A program made the position numbers and the translations under genes. 64,000 bases of DNA from a bacterium (GTDB lineage Bacteria > Bacteroidota > Ignavibacteria > Kapaibacteriales > UBA7675): contig JAUIKM010000032.1 in NCBI GenBank assembly GCA_030430495.1, forward strand, positions 1 to 64,000. The letters are read 5' to 3'. The notes beneath the pieces are model-generated. The model searched no databases. It was not told the origin of the DNA and worked only from the letters and a program-made list of their open reading frames with translations. Position 1 is the stretch's first letter, and the number at the start of each line of letters is the position of its first letter. Positions 43,313-51,670 of this stretch are shown here, one piece after another.

Positions 43313-43654
43313 TTAAAAAACGGCCCAGTCCTGACCGCCGGAATAACAGAGAAGCGACGGGCAGGCAAAAGGCAACGGCGTGCAGACGGCCGTATAGGGC
43401 GCGGCGAACCAGACGCCGTTGATTTTGATGCGGACAACCCGTTCGGCGGTTGTGAGCAGCTTGACGGTATAGACGCCGCCCGGCAGCACGGATACTTCGG
43501 GATAGATGGTTCCGTTGCTGGAAGCGACGGCAATTTTAACTTTACATCCGGTATTGTTTGTGACCGTGGCCGGGTTGGCGGCCTGGGCAATTTCGGTCAT
43601 GCCGAACATCAGTGCGACGAGCAAAACAGGCAATAAAAAACGAAAGCGATGCAT
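43313..43654 (-). CDS. small secreted 113-aa protein, paralogue 2
   Basis: A 113-aa protein, same length and layout as its neighbour. It has a signal peptide (IAQA), mature IYPEVSVLPGGVYTVKLLTT, KINGVWFAAPYT, the same four Cys (GCKV, VCTP, ACPS, LCYS) and the end CYSGGQDWAVF. The two genes are separated by about 215 bases. GGAGC precedes the ATG. Confidence 0.75.
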   Translation of the reverse strand: MHRFRFLLPVLLVALMFGMTEIAQAANPATVTNNTGCKVKIAVASSNGTIYPEVSVLPGGVYTVKLLTTAERVVRIKINGVWFAAPYTAVCTPLPFACPSLLCYSGGQDWAVF

Positions 43655-43847
43655 AATGCAGCTCCAAAAAAACGTGGTACATACAGATCGACCAGTTTGA
43701 TCGAATGTGTTTGGAAACGGCAGTGGATATTTATGTCGATTGATTTTTTGTTTGTGCAAGCGGCGGCGGCATTGGTCGTATGGGCGTGAGAATTGGCGCG
43801 GCCGGTTTACATGCTTCATTGTTTAAGGCGGGCAGACGCTGATTTCG

Positions 43848-44016
43848 TCAGAACACAACGGCATGACACTCGTCGGGATCTACGTAGACGTCGTCCAGCC
43901 AGTGATTGAAGCCGAGGCCGTAGCTGTCGCCGTTGGCGATTCCGAAGCATCAGCGTACATGTAAACAGGGCGACGGCCGCCGTCAGGCCAATGAAATGGT
44001 CTATTTACCGAGACAT
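43848..44016 (-). pseudogene. broken third small secreted protein
   Basis: On the minus strand a GAGG ribosome-binding site and ATG (44016) lead to MSR then a stop, followed in the same frame by a signal-peptide-like stretch IDHFIGLTAAVALFTCTLM. A second frame, offset by one base, continues FGIANGDSYGLGFNHWLDDV and ends DECHAVVF before a stop at 43848. The gene therefore needs one stop and one single-base frameshift repaired. The VVF ending and position beside the two 113-aa paralogues suggest a decayed relative, though the body differs. Confidence 0.55.
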
Positions 44017-44207
44017 GAAAGTACCTCAGGTGGGTACGTGGATAAACAACGTTGACTTGTGGCAGCGTGGAGTCTATCGGCGGCAGTAAAGTTGAGGATA
44101 CAACTTTATTTCGTGAAAGTCAATGGGGTTGGCGGTTTTTGCGCTGGTGTTTTGCTTTGAACGCAAGAATCCGAAACCGGCATGAGGCGCGCAGTTTCCA
44201 TCTGACG

Positions 44208-44233
44208 CCGCCGCAGGCGGCGGACTAACAAGA
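44208..44233. repeat. GC-hairpin plus ggactaacaaga element
   Basis: CCGCCGC-AG-GCGGCGG (44208-44223) is a perfect 7-bp hairpin that runs directly into ggactaacaaga, the core of the 18-bp repeat at 20779 and 47426. It resembles a REP-type intergenic element. Confidence 0.5.
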
Positions 44234-44297
44234 GCGGATTTAAAGGGATTTTTCAGGCATCCGCAAGGGCGTTGAATTAACAGGTAAAACAGATGCG

Positions 44298-45131
44298 TCA
44301 GGGCAGTTTTTCGCCGCAGAGTTTGCAGTAATTGGCGTCGTCGTCGTTGTGTTCCGATGCACAGCGCCGACAGGAGCGGATTCCGCCCATTTTATCCTTG
44401 CGCACGCGTGAGATCTCCGCCGTGACAATTCCGGTGGGGACGGCGAGGATGCTGTAGCCGAGAATCATGACAAAGGAGGCGAGGAATTTGCCGAGCGGCG
44501 TGACCGGTGCGATGTCGCCATAACCGACGGTTGTTAAGGTTACGATGGTCCAGTAAATGCTCTCGGGAATGCTGGAGAAACCGGCGTCGGGTTGTTCTAC
44601 CAGGTACATGATGGAGCCGATGATGACGATGTTGGTGCAGACAAAAAAGAGAAAGACGATGATTTTGTGGCGGCTGGCGATCAGCGCTTTTGTTAACAAC
44701 TGCGACTCGCCGACAAATTGAACGAGTTTTAATACGCGGAAAATACGCAGTACACGCAGCACGCGAATGACGAGGAAATACTGCGAACCCGGCAGGATTA
44801 AACTGAGGTAGGTCGGGATGGTGGCCAGCAGGTCGACGATGCCGTAAAAACTGAAGGCGTAGCGCAGCGGACGATCGACGCTGATAACCCGCAGGATGTA
44901 CTCGATGCTGAACGCAATCGTGAAAATCCATTCGAGCATCGAGAGGAATGCTCCATAATCGCGTTTGACCGAGTGGATGCTGTCGAGCATGACGGCGACG
45001 ACGCTGGCGCCGATCAGGACGATGAGTACGACGTCGAAGAGTTTGCCGGAGGGCGTATCGGTGCCGAAGATGACGCGATGGACCGCGGCGCGGAAACCGT
45101 GCTGCGTGGGAGTGGAATCCTGCTGAGACAT
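44298..45131 (-). CDS. voltage-gated-type potassium channel with C-terminal zinc ribbon
   Basis: A 277-aa protein with six transmembrane helices. S4 carries regularly spaced arginines (RVLRVLRIFRVLK, Arg123-132) and the pore loop has the K+ selectivity filter TVGYGD (201-206). The C-terminus ends in a zinc-ribbon (RSCRRCASEH ... NYCKLCGEKLP). The subunit is complete and probably forms a tetramer in the inner membrane. A TTG upstream would add 11 residues; the ATG at 45131 is preferred. Confidence 0.9.
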   Translation of the reverse strand: MSQQDSTPTQHGFRAAVHRVIFGTDTPSGKLFDVVLIVLIGASVVAVMLDSIHSVKRDYGAFLSMLEWIFTIAFSIEYILRVISVDRPLRYAFSFYGIVDLLATIPTYLSLILPGSQYFLVIRVLRVLRIFRVLKLVQFVGESQLLTKALIASRHKIIVFLFFVCTNIVIIGSIMYLVEQPDAGFSSIPESIYWTIVTLTTVGYGDIAPVTPLGKFLASFVMILGYSILAVPTGIVTAEISRVRKDKMGGIRSCRRCASEHNDDDANYCKLCGEKLP

Positions 45132-45723
45132 AAAGTTCCGATCCCGTTGACCGCCGCGGAACAAAGGGCGGGCAACGTGAATTGTGAAGAAGACGAACGG
45201 TGCCGCGGTGCGGCAGGCAAAGGTACAAGGGCGCGGACAATCGGCAAAATTCCCGCTTGGCGGCGAATGACGCCCGTTCAGTCACGCGGTGAGGGCCGTT
45301 CAATTTTTCAGGCATGGATCGAGCGAATAATATGCGTAATGTGAGTGCAGCAGCCCGAGAGCATGCGCGGGCTGCTCCGCGACTGGTCACTCAAAAAAAA
45401 TCTGCACACGTTGCAGGGTGGGAGGAGTGTGCACTGAACGCGGAGGCATTACCCGAGGCGGCGGCGGGGTGGCCCCCTTAGATCAAGCGGAAAGTACGCC
45501 CAGGCCGCACTCAGACCGTCTTTGCACACCTGCAAATCCTTACATCTCAACACCTTAGCGCCTCCCGCCCGCGCGCTCCCCTCTCCCGCGCCAAAATACC
45601 ACTCCGCATTTTTTCTCTTTTCACGAACGCACTCCCATTCCCGCTCAAGAACTTTGCGCGCATCTGTCCTATTTTACACCGGCAAATTGACGTTCGGTTT
45701 TGCACACTCAACAGGAGAACTGG
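45132..45723. other. intergenic region between divergent genes
   Basis: 592 bases with no supportable gene. It contains a perfect 9-bp hairpin (listed) and, just before the TfoX-like gene, an AT-rich stretch and an AGGAG (45711-45715). Confidence 0.45.
45349..45376. other. perfect 9-bp hairpin
   Basis: AGCAGCCCG / CGGGCTGCT with a 10-base loop. No T-tract follows on the plus strand, so it is not a canonical terminator. Confidence 0.4.
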
Positions 45724-46044
45724 ATGGACTCAGCCAATCAGGTGTTTGAAGAACTGACCGCAGCCTACGGCGCGCGCGACCCGCTCGTGAAAGCCGGCAA
45801 GATGATGAGCTCGCCGGCTATAACCTGGAGCGGCAAGGTCTTTATCTTCCTCTCGCGTAAAAACGACATCGTCTTTAAACTCGGCAAGGGTTTCGACGTC
45901 GCGTCCGCCGGCTGCGCCGGCCTCGTGGAATTCAATCCATTCAAAAACAAAGGTCCGCTGCGCGGCTGGTTCGCCTGCCCCGCCGAGTGCGGTCAACTGT
46001 GGCACAGCCTGGCCGAACAGGCCTACGATATCATCCGGGAGTAA
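45724..46044 (+). CDS. TfoX/YjbR-like small protein
   Basis: A 106-aa protein with AGGAG 9 bases before the ATG. The segment GKVFIFLSRKNDIVFKLGKGFD ... EFNPFKNKGPLRGWFACP resembles the TfoX N-terminal/MmcQ-YjbR group of small alpha/beta proteins. The role is unknown. The next gene starts 7 bases later, so they form a likely operon. Confidence 0.7.
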   Translation: MDSANQVFEELTAAYGARDPLVKAGKMMSSPAITWSGKVFIFLSRKNDIVFKLGKGFDVASAGCAGLVEFNPFKNKGPLRGWFACPAECGQLWHSLAEQAYDIIRE

Positions 46045-46051
46045 AGTGGCT

Positions 46052-46717
46052 ATGATAACTCAGGAATGCTGCCGCTTTCTGGCGGAGCTGGAAAACAACA
46101 ACCGCAAGGAGTGGTTCGACGAACAGCGCAAGCGCTACGAATCACAGGTCAAAAAACCTTTTGCGGCGCTGGTGGCGGACATGCTGCCGCACATGACCAC
46201 GCTCGATCCGCAGATTGACATGCAGCCCAAAGACGCGATTTTTCGCATCAACCGCGATATTCGCTTCAGCGCCGACAAGTCGCCCTACAATACAACCGTG
46301 AAGGCGGCCTTTGTGCGCGGCGGTCGCAAATCGGCCAATGCCGGGTACTTTCTGGGAATTTCAGCCGAGCAGATTCACCTTGGCGGCGGGGCTTACAATC
46401 CCGACAAAGACGGCATCCAGGCGATTCGCCGTTGCATAGCCGCCAACCCGCAAGAGTTCGGCAAAATAGCGCACGCCGCCGCTTTTGTCGATTTATTCGG
46501 CGCGGTACAGGGCGCGGCGATCAAACGCCTGCCGGCCGAGCTGCGCGATGCCTTCGAAATCGAGCCGCTCGTGGCCAACAAACAATGGTATGTGATGCGC
46601 GCCGAGCCGATAGCGCCGCTCCTGAAAGCCGGCGCGCTGGAGACGCGCATCGCCGAACTGACGTCCGCCGCCGCGCCGCTGATCACCTATCTGAACGACG
46701 CGATTGCCGCCGGGTAA
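46052..46717 (+). CDS. DUF2461 domain protein
   Basis: A 221-aa protein matching DUF2461: FLAELENNNRKEWFDEQRKRYE at the start, IFRINRDIRFSADKSPYNT and YFLGISAEQIHLGGGAYNPD. The function of the family is not established. GGGAG upstream fits either the GTG at 46046 or the ATG at 46052. Likely co-transcribed with the preceding gene. Confidence 0.88.
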   Translation: MITQECCRFLAELENNNRKEWFDEQRKRYESQVKKPFAALVADMLPHMTTLDPQIDMQPKDAIFRINRDIRFSADKSPYNTTVKAAFVRGGRKSANAGYFLGISAEQIHLGGGAYNPDKDGIQAIRRCIAANPQEFGKIAHAAAFVDLFGAVQGAAIKRLPAELRDAFEIEPLVANKQWYVMRAEPIAPLLKAGALETRIAELTSAAAPLITYLNDAIAAG

Positions 46718-46818
46718 CTCCGGCCAAAAAAATGTTTGCCGGCGGCTGTCCTGTTTTATCCGCTCCAAACGACAATGGTTTGAAACAATATCTGTTACCA
46801 TTCTTTTGGAGAGTTAAC

Positions 46819-47169
46819 ATGGATCCGGTCAAACAATACTACGAAGCGAACACGGACGAACTGATTGACGCACTGCCGCTGGCGGACGACTTCAGATTTG
46901 AGGGGCCGATCATGCAGATTGACGGCGCCGCGGAGTTTAAATCCCAGCTTAAGCAAATGCAGCCGATGATCAAGTCGATGGACTTCGAACAACAGTTCCG
47001 GAGCGGCGATGAACATTGCGCCGTCTACACCTTCCATGCCAACATGCCGATCAAACCGGTGCGCATGGCGGAGTGGTTCAGTCTGCACGGCGACAAAATC
47101 AGCCGCATCCGCCTCGTTTTTGACGCGACCGAAATGCGCGTGGCAATGAACGCGGAGGCCGAAGCCTGA
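46819..47169 (+). CDS. SnoaL/NTF2-like protein
   Basis: A 116-aa cone-shaped NTF2-fold protein (VKQYYEANTDELIDALPLADDFRFEGPI, FHANMPIKPVRMAEWFSLHGDKISRIRLVFD). Such proteins are isomerases or ligand binders; none can be assigned. GGAGAG precedes the ATG. It follows the DUF2461 gene by 100 bases. Confidence 0.75.
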   Translation: MDPVKQYYEANTDELIDALPLADDFRFEGPIMQIDGAAEFKSQLKQMQPMIKSMDFEQQFRSGDEHCAVYTFHANMPIKPVRMAEWFSLHGDKISRIRLVFDATEMRVAMNAEAEA

Positions 47170-47251
47170 CCACCGCTGTTAACCATTGAGAGGAGTGTTT
47201 AACAGCATCGGCACAGGCCAAACCGCCGCCTGTCCGGCGCGATTCTGTTCC

Positions 47252-47290
47252 GTGCCGCCGTCGATACCCGTTGTGGATCGCCGGCGGCAC
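47252..47290 (+). terminator. long stem-loop after the SnoaL-like gene
   Basis: The arms (47252-47265 and 47277-47290) pair over 14 bases with one mismatch and an 11-base loop. The following agttgttt is only weakly T-rich, so termination is plausible but not certain. Confidence 0.45.
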
Positions 47291-47425
47291 AGTTGTTTCC
47301 GGCGCAGAGAGATGCAGACAATTTACAGCGCATTTCAGCCGCCCGGTGGCGGCTCCGCGGATTGAGGCCGGATTCGCGTTTAAGTAATCAAAAACTTGTC
47401 GCCGCTCGGGGGCTTCAGAATTGTG

Positions 47426-47443
47426 CCTGCGGGACTAACAAGA
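47426..47443. repeat. 18-bp intergenic repeat, copy 2
   Basis: cctgcgggactaacaaga, identical to 20779-20796. Confidence 0.5.
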
Positions 47444-47630
47444 AGGTCATAAAGCGAGCCGCCGACCGCAGGGAAGGGGCGCTGCAATCCGGTTAAACGC
47501 GCGGGCCCGCCATTCCGGTAAAATTTCAATCCAGTGCCGGGCTGCGAATTCACCATGCGCCGCGCCGAACAATGCAAAAAAATGCCGGCCAATATAACTT
47601 TATGGGAAGCCTGCGACACTAATGTGCCGG

Positions 47631-48245
47631 ATGAACAATTGTGACGATGCGCAAATGAACACAGAGAAGACGGACGAAGAGTTCTGGGAGCTGGTGAGCA
47701 GGTACCACAACGATCTGTATCGCTTTGCGCTGGCGCTTACCGGGGTGACGGAAGATGCCGAGGACACGGTGGGCGAAGCGGTGCTGGCGGCATTTCGGGC
47801 TTTTGAAACGCTGCGCGACGTCAGCTCCTTCAAGAGTTTCCTGTTTACCATCTGTAGTCGGGTGCACAAACGCCGCTTGTGGCGCGGTTCGCGGTTTACG
47901 CCGCTGAATGACAGTGCGGACGAAACGATTGCCGCGACGAATGCAACGCCTGAAATGGCTGCCGACGCACGCTTCTTGTACGACGCGCTGGCACGTTTGC
48001 CGCGCAAATTGCGTGAAGCTGTCGCTCTGTTTGAGCTGTCCGACTGTTCGCTGCGTGAGATCAGTGAAATCCAGGGCGCCTCACTTTCGGCGGTGAAAGC
48101 ACGCGTTGTGCGCGGCCGTCGCAAACTGGCGGTTTTACTGGGAGCGGACGATGCCGAGGCGCTGGAGAAAAACGCGCCGTCAGGCGATTCCGCCACGCCC
48201 GCAAGCCACGCATACAGATTTATCCCCAAAGGGAAACTGCAATGA
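47631..48245 (+). CDS. ECF-type RNA polymerase sigma factor
   Basis: A protein of about 204 aa. Sigma-2 region: FWELVSRYHNDLYRFALALTGVTEDAEDTVGEAVLAAFRAF. Sigma-4 region: LARLPRKLREAVALFELSDCSLREISEIQGASLSAVKARVVRGRRKL. A basic C-terminal tail follows. Candidate starts are a GTG at 47622 and ATGs at 47631 and 47655, none with a good ribosome-binding site. It overlaps the next gene by four bases (ATGA), so the two are translationally coupled. Confidence 0.85.
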   Translation: MNNCDDAQMNTEKTDEEFWELVSRYHNDLYRFALALTGVTEDAEDTVGEAVLAAFRAFETLRDVSSFKSFLFTICSRVHKRRLWRGSRFTPLNDSADETIAATNATPEMAADARFLYDALARLPRKLREAVALFELSDCSLREISEIQGASLSAVKARVVRGRRKLAVLLGADDAEALEKNAPSGDSATPASHAYRFIPKGKLQ

Positions 48246-49687
48246 GCAAATCCGAAAAAAAACTCGCAACATACATACGTGAGGCCGGCAAAGTAGAGCC
48301 GCGGCAAGCCGTTTCAAAGCTCCGGAGCGCTGTTGAAAATGCCGCGGATATTTCACCCGGTCTCAAACTGACTCGAATTTTAACAAGTAAACGAGGAATG
48401 TTGATGATGTCAACGACTCTTGTAATTACGCTGGCCGCGCTGTTAATACAGTCGCTGTCGGTGGAAAAAGCTCCGACCGAGCCCGTCCTGTCTATCGTTC
48501 ATGACGAGCCCACAGAAGTACCGGCGTACAATCGCCTGCAATACGACAGCATCCTGGAAGTGGAATTTAATCAACAGGCCACGCATAGGTTCGATGTCGA
48601 ACCGGCTGCAAATGCCGGCCCCGCCGAACAGAATGACTTTGAAGCAAAATTTGAGAAACAGGCTGCGCCGCAAGCGGAAAATGTCAATGTCCGCAGCGGG
48701 ACGCCGGCGGACATTACGCCGACAATGATTGAAGGGACGCGTTTGCTGGAGATGACGCCGGAAGAGTTAAAACAGCTGGGCATCACAGCCGACGCGCATG
48801 AATTGCGCTGTTACTACAGCGGTTTAACTCCCGGTTATTACACCTATAAAAACATGAACAAGCGGATACTGCTGGCCCCCTCGCCTGTCGATCATCCGGA
48901 CGACACGCTGATGATTACTTTCAGCAATACCAACGAATTTGCGCGTTCCTGGTTTGCCGCACCTGTTGAAGACATGGGCGCCGCCGGATTTAACACGCCG
49001 CGAATTGTTCCGCTGTGCATTATGTCGTTCTACGGCGAACACGTGTCGTTCTGGTATCTGGCGGACAACGAGGATGCCGACGCGATTTTTGCGCGGCACG
49101 GCCGCAGCGCGAAGGATCGCCTTGACGACGACGGCAATCTCGTCGAACAGTCGCTCAAAGACCCTGTGTTGGACATTCAGACGCTGCTGCCGATTCACTT
49201 TCAGCTCGGCGCCGGCGCGGCGGATACCGTTCCCGCGCTTGACGTGGTGCTGTGGTACAAGGCCGATCAGGAGTTTATTGATCTCCTGCCCGAACGCATT
49301 GCCGACGACCTCGAAAAAGAGCGGGAAATTCTGACAAGCGTAGCGGATTCCGACGCGCCGCGCCTGGAAGAAGGTTTGACCGGGGAGGCCTACTTCGACG
49401 TGTGGCGCTCGCGGTCGAGCGCAATCACGCTGGAGGCGCTGTACCCCAACCCGGCGGGCAGCAATGCCGTCGCGACCCTGCACGTGCGCGAACAACGGCA
49501 GCTGACGGTCAGCCTGCGCGATATTTTTGGCCGCGAAGTCGCCCATGTCGGCGAGATTTCGGCCTCGCCGGGATACCGGGGCACGATCGACATCGACACA
49601 TCCGACAAACCGTCGGGCATTTACCTGCTGGCTGTCACGAGCGACGCCGGCGAACAGCTTGTTCAACGCCTGATTGTGCGGCATTGA
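48242..49687 (+). CDS. membrane protein with T9SS sorting domain, coupled to an ECF sigma factor
   Basis: A 481-aa protein whose start overlaps the sigma-factor stop. Residues 1-50 are a basic cytoplasmic-type segment, followed by one transmembrane helix (about 55-72). The rest is extracytoplasmic. A segment LLEMTPEELKQLGI and a large beta-rich domain follow. The C-terminal 85 residues form a T9SS type A sorting domain (LYPNPAGSNAVATLHVRE, VSLRDIFGREVAHVGEI, SGIYLLAVTSD, QRLIVRH). The position and topology fit an anti-sigma factor, but it has no zinc-binding anti-sigma motif and no cleavable signal peptide. A sorting domain on a protein with an uncleaved inner-membrane anchor is unusual. Confidence 0.78.
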   Translation: MSKSEKKLATYIREAGKVEPRQAVSKLRSAVENAADISPGLKLTRILTSKRGMLMMSTTLVITLAALLIQSLSVEKAPTEPVLSIVHDEPTEVPAYNRLQYDSILEVEFNQQATHRFDVEPAANAGPAEQNDFEAKFEKQAAPQAENVNVRSGTPADITPTMIEGTRLLEMTPEELKQLGITADAHELRCYYSGLTPGYYTYKNMNKRILLAPSPVDHPDDTLMITFSNTNEFARSWFAAPVEDMGAAGFNTPRIVPLCIMSFYGEHVSFWYLADNEDADAIFARHGRSAKDRLDDDGNLVEQSLKDPVLDIQTLLPIHFQLGAGAADTVPALDVVLWYKADQEFIDLLPERIADDLEKEREILTSVADSDAPRLEEGLTGEAYFDVWRSRSSAITLEALYPNPAGSNAVATLHVREQRQLTVSLRDIFGREVAHVGEISASPGYRGTIDIDTSDKPSGIYLLAVTSDAGEQLVQRLIVRH

Positions 49688-49846
49688 TCAACAAAGGTGT
49701 TAATATCCTGGCCGCGCGGTGTCCATCGCGCGGCCGCTGCTTTTGCAGGACTGTTGAACCGGGAAGCCGCGCAGCGTATATTTACCGTCGATTCAGTCAG
49801 GAAATACACAAAAGAGCAGAATGGAAATACAGAGGAGAAAAACAGA

Positions 49847-50176
49847 ATGGAAAAGTATTTGTTAATTGTCCGCGGGCGGCCCGAACCCGACCTCTCGCCG
49901 GCGGAGATGCAGGCGCGCGTTGAGCAGTATCGCGGCTGGGCGTCCGGTCTGGGCGCGCAACACCGCGAGGGCAAACGACTGCGGACCAACGGCGTTCTGG
50001 TTCGCAACTCCAACTCCGTGGTGACGGACGGTCCATTTCTGGAGGCGAAGGAGATAATAGCCGGCTACGTGGTGCTCATGGCCCGGGATCTGGACGACGC
50101 AATCAGGATTGCCCAAACCTGCCCACTGCTCGAACACTCCGATCTTGAAGTGCGGCCATTTCTGGACCAGAATTAA
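49847..50176 (+). CDS. YCII/DGPF-family protein
   Basis: A 109-aa protein with the motif NSVVTDGPFLEAKEIIAGYVVL. DGPF proteins are regularly encoded beside ECF42-type sigma factors, as here: the sigma gene starts two bases after the stop. GAGGAGA precedes the ATG. Confidence 0.88.
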   Translation: MEKYLLIVRGRPEPDLSPAEMQARVEQYRGWASGLGAQHREGKRLRTNGVLVRNSNSVVTDGPFLEAKEIIAGYVVLMARDLDDAIRIAQTCPLLEHSDLEVRPFLDQN

Positions 50177-50178
50177 AC

Positions 50179-51468
50179 ATGACGCTTAAACAATCCTCCG
50201 CTGCGAGCGACGACGTCGGCGCGCTGGTTGAACACCTGTTCCGCCACGAGGCCGGCCGCATGACCTCGATTCTGACGCGGCTGTTTGGTCTGGCGCAGAT
50301 TGAACTGGCGGAGGACATCGTGCAGGATACGTTGCAGGAAGCGCTGCAGGCCTGGAGCGTCGGTCCCCTGCCCGACAATCCCGCAGGCTGGCTGATGGCC
50401 GTCGCCAAACGCAAAACCATCAACCTGTTGCGCCGCGAAAAAGTACAACGGCGCGCGGATATCGTTCTGCTGGCCGAAGCGTCGGATCACGCGTCGGCGC
50501 TGGACGAAGTATTTCTCGACGCCGAGATACGCGACAGTCAGCTGCGCATGATTTTCACCTGTTGTCATCCCGACCTGCCGCCCGAGAGTCAGATTGCTTT
50601 AACCTTAAAAACACTGGCGGGTTTCAGCGTGCCGGAGATAGCCGACGCTCTCCTGAGCAACGTCGCTACGATTAACAAACGCCTGTACCGCGCCAAACAG
50701 AAATTCCGCTCGGGCGAGATAACCCTGGAATCGCCGCAGGGCGAACGCCTGCCGCCGCGCCTGGACGCGGTGTGTTTAACGCTCTACCTCCTGTTTAACG
50801 AGGGCTACAATTCCAATCACGGCGCGCTGCCCATCCGCCGTGAGCTGTGCGCCGAAGCGATTCGTCTGGCGGCGATGGTGGTTGAGCACTTTCCGGATGT
50901 ATACTCCGTCCGCGCGCTGCTGGCCTTGATGTGCCTGCACGCCGCGCGATTTGACGCCCGTCTGGACGAGGGCGGCGCGATTGTGATTTTTGAGGATCAG
51001 AACCGCGCCGGCTGGGATGTTAAACTTATTGACCTGGGCTTGCGTCACCTGGCTGCGGCGGGACGCGGCGAAGCGTTAAGCGCTTATCATCTGGAGGCCG
51101 GCATTGCGGCTGAACACTGTATCGCGGCCGATTACGCCGGCACCAACTGGCCGATGATCGAGGAGTATTACAACCTGCTGCTCGACTTTAAACCGCATCC
51201 GATTGTTAAACTCAACCGCGCCATTGCAGTTGCCATGAGCAGGGGGATTCACAGCGCCCTGCAGCTGTTGCACGAACTGGAGAACGAGCCCGCCCTGCAA
51301 TCCTACGCCCTCCTGTTTGCCACTCTGGGCGAGTTTTACCGCCGCTGCGACGACGAAGCTCAGGCGCGGAGTTACCTGATGCGCGCCCGCGAGTTGACCG
51401 AGTCCCGCGCTCAACTGGAACTGCTGGATAAAAAGATTAAACAGCTTTCGCGCGATCGCCTGACCTGA
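50179..51468 (+). CDS. ECF42-type sigma factor with C-terminal TPR-like domain
   Basis: A 429-aa protein. The N-terminal 180 residues are an ECF sigma factor (sigma-2 IVQDTLQEALQAW; sigma-4 LTLKTLAGFSVPEIADALLSNVATINKRLYRAKQKF). A long C-terminal extension (LYLLFNEGYNSNHG, LLALMCLHAARFDARLDEGGAIV, PHPIVKLNRAIAVAMSRG) is diagnostic of the ECF42 group and is thought to regulate the sigma core in place of an anti-sigma factor. It is coupled to the DGPF gene. Confidence 0.92.
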   Translation: MTLKQSSAASDDVGALVEHLFRHEAGRMTSILTRLFGLAQIELAEDIVQDTLQEALQAWSVGPLPDNPAGWLMAVAKRKTINLLRREKVQRRADIVLLAEASDHASALDEVFLDAEIRDSQLRMIFTCCHPDLPPESQIALTLKTLAGFSVPEIADALLSNVATINKRLYRAKQKFRSGEITLESPQGERLPPRLDAVCLTLYLLFNEGYNSNHGALPIRRELCAEAIRLAAMVVEHFPDVYSVRALLALMCLHAARFDARLDEGGAIVIFEDQNRAGWDVKLIDLGLRHLAAAGRGEALSAYHLEAGIAAEHCIAADYAGTNWPMIEEYYNLLLDFKPHPIVKLNRAIAVAMSRGIHSALQLLHELENEPALQSYALLFATLGEFYRRCDDEAQARSYLMRARELTESRAQLELLDKKIKQLSRDRLT

Positions 51469-51670
51469 CTGTTAAGGTCTTCCGACTTTTACCTGGCCCG
51501 TTTCCGGCATGATTCTCTTGTTAACCTCCGCGTGATCAACCACGTGTTCACGGGTTGCAAGCTTTATTGTGAAGTGTCCCCGAACTGCGCAGTTGCAGGT
51601 CCGTCGCCGCGCCGAAAGCAGGCGCTGGCGCGGCGGCCAATTAATGCACAGTTCTCCCGTTAATGAGCGC

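Larger units (their letters stand above)
47170..47630. other. intergenic region before the ECF sigma factor
   Basis: About 460 bases. It contains a long hairpin just after the SnoaL gene and the second copy of the 18-bp intergenic repeat (47426-47443). No gene is supported. Confidence 0.45.

Noticed and set aside
44392..45390. A 332-codon minus-strand frame overlapping the potassium channel
   Set aside because: Arg- and His-rich shadow of the channel gene, which carries the TVGYGD filter in the other frame.
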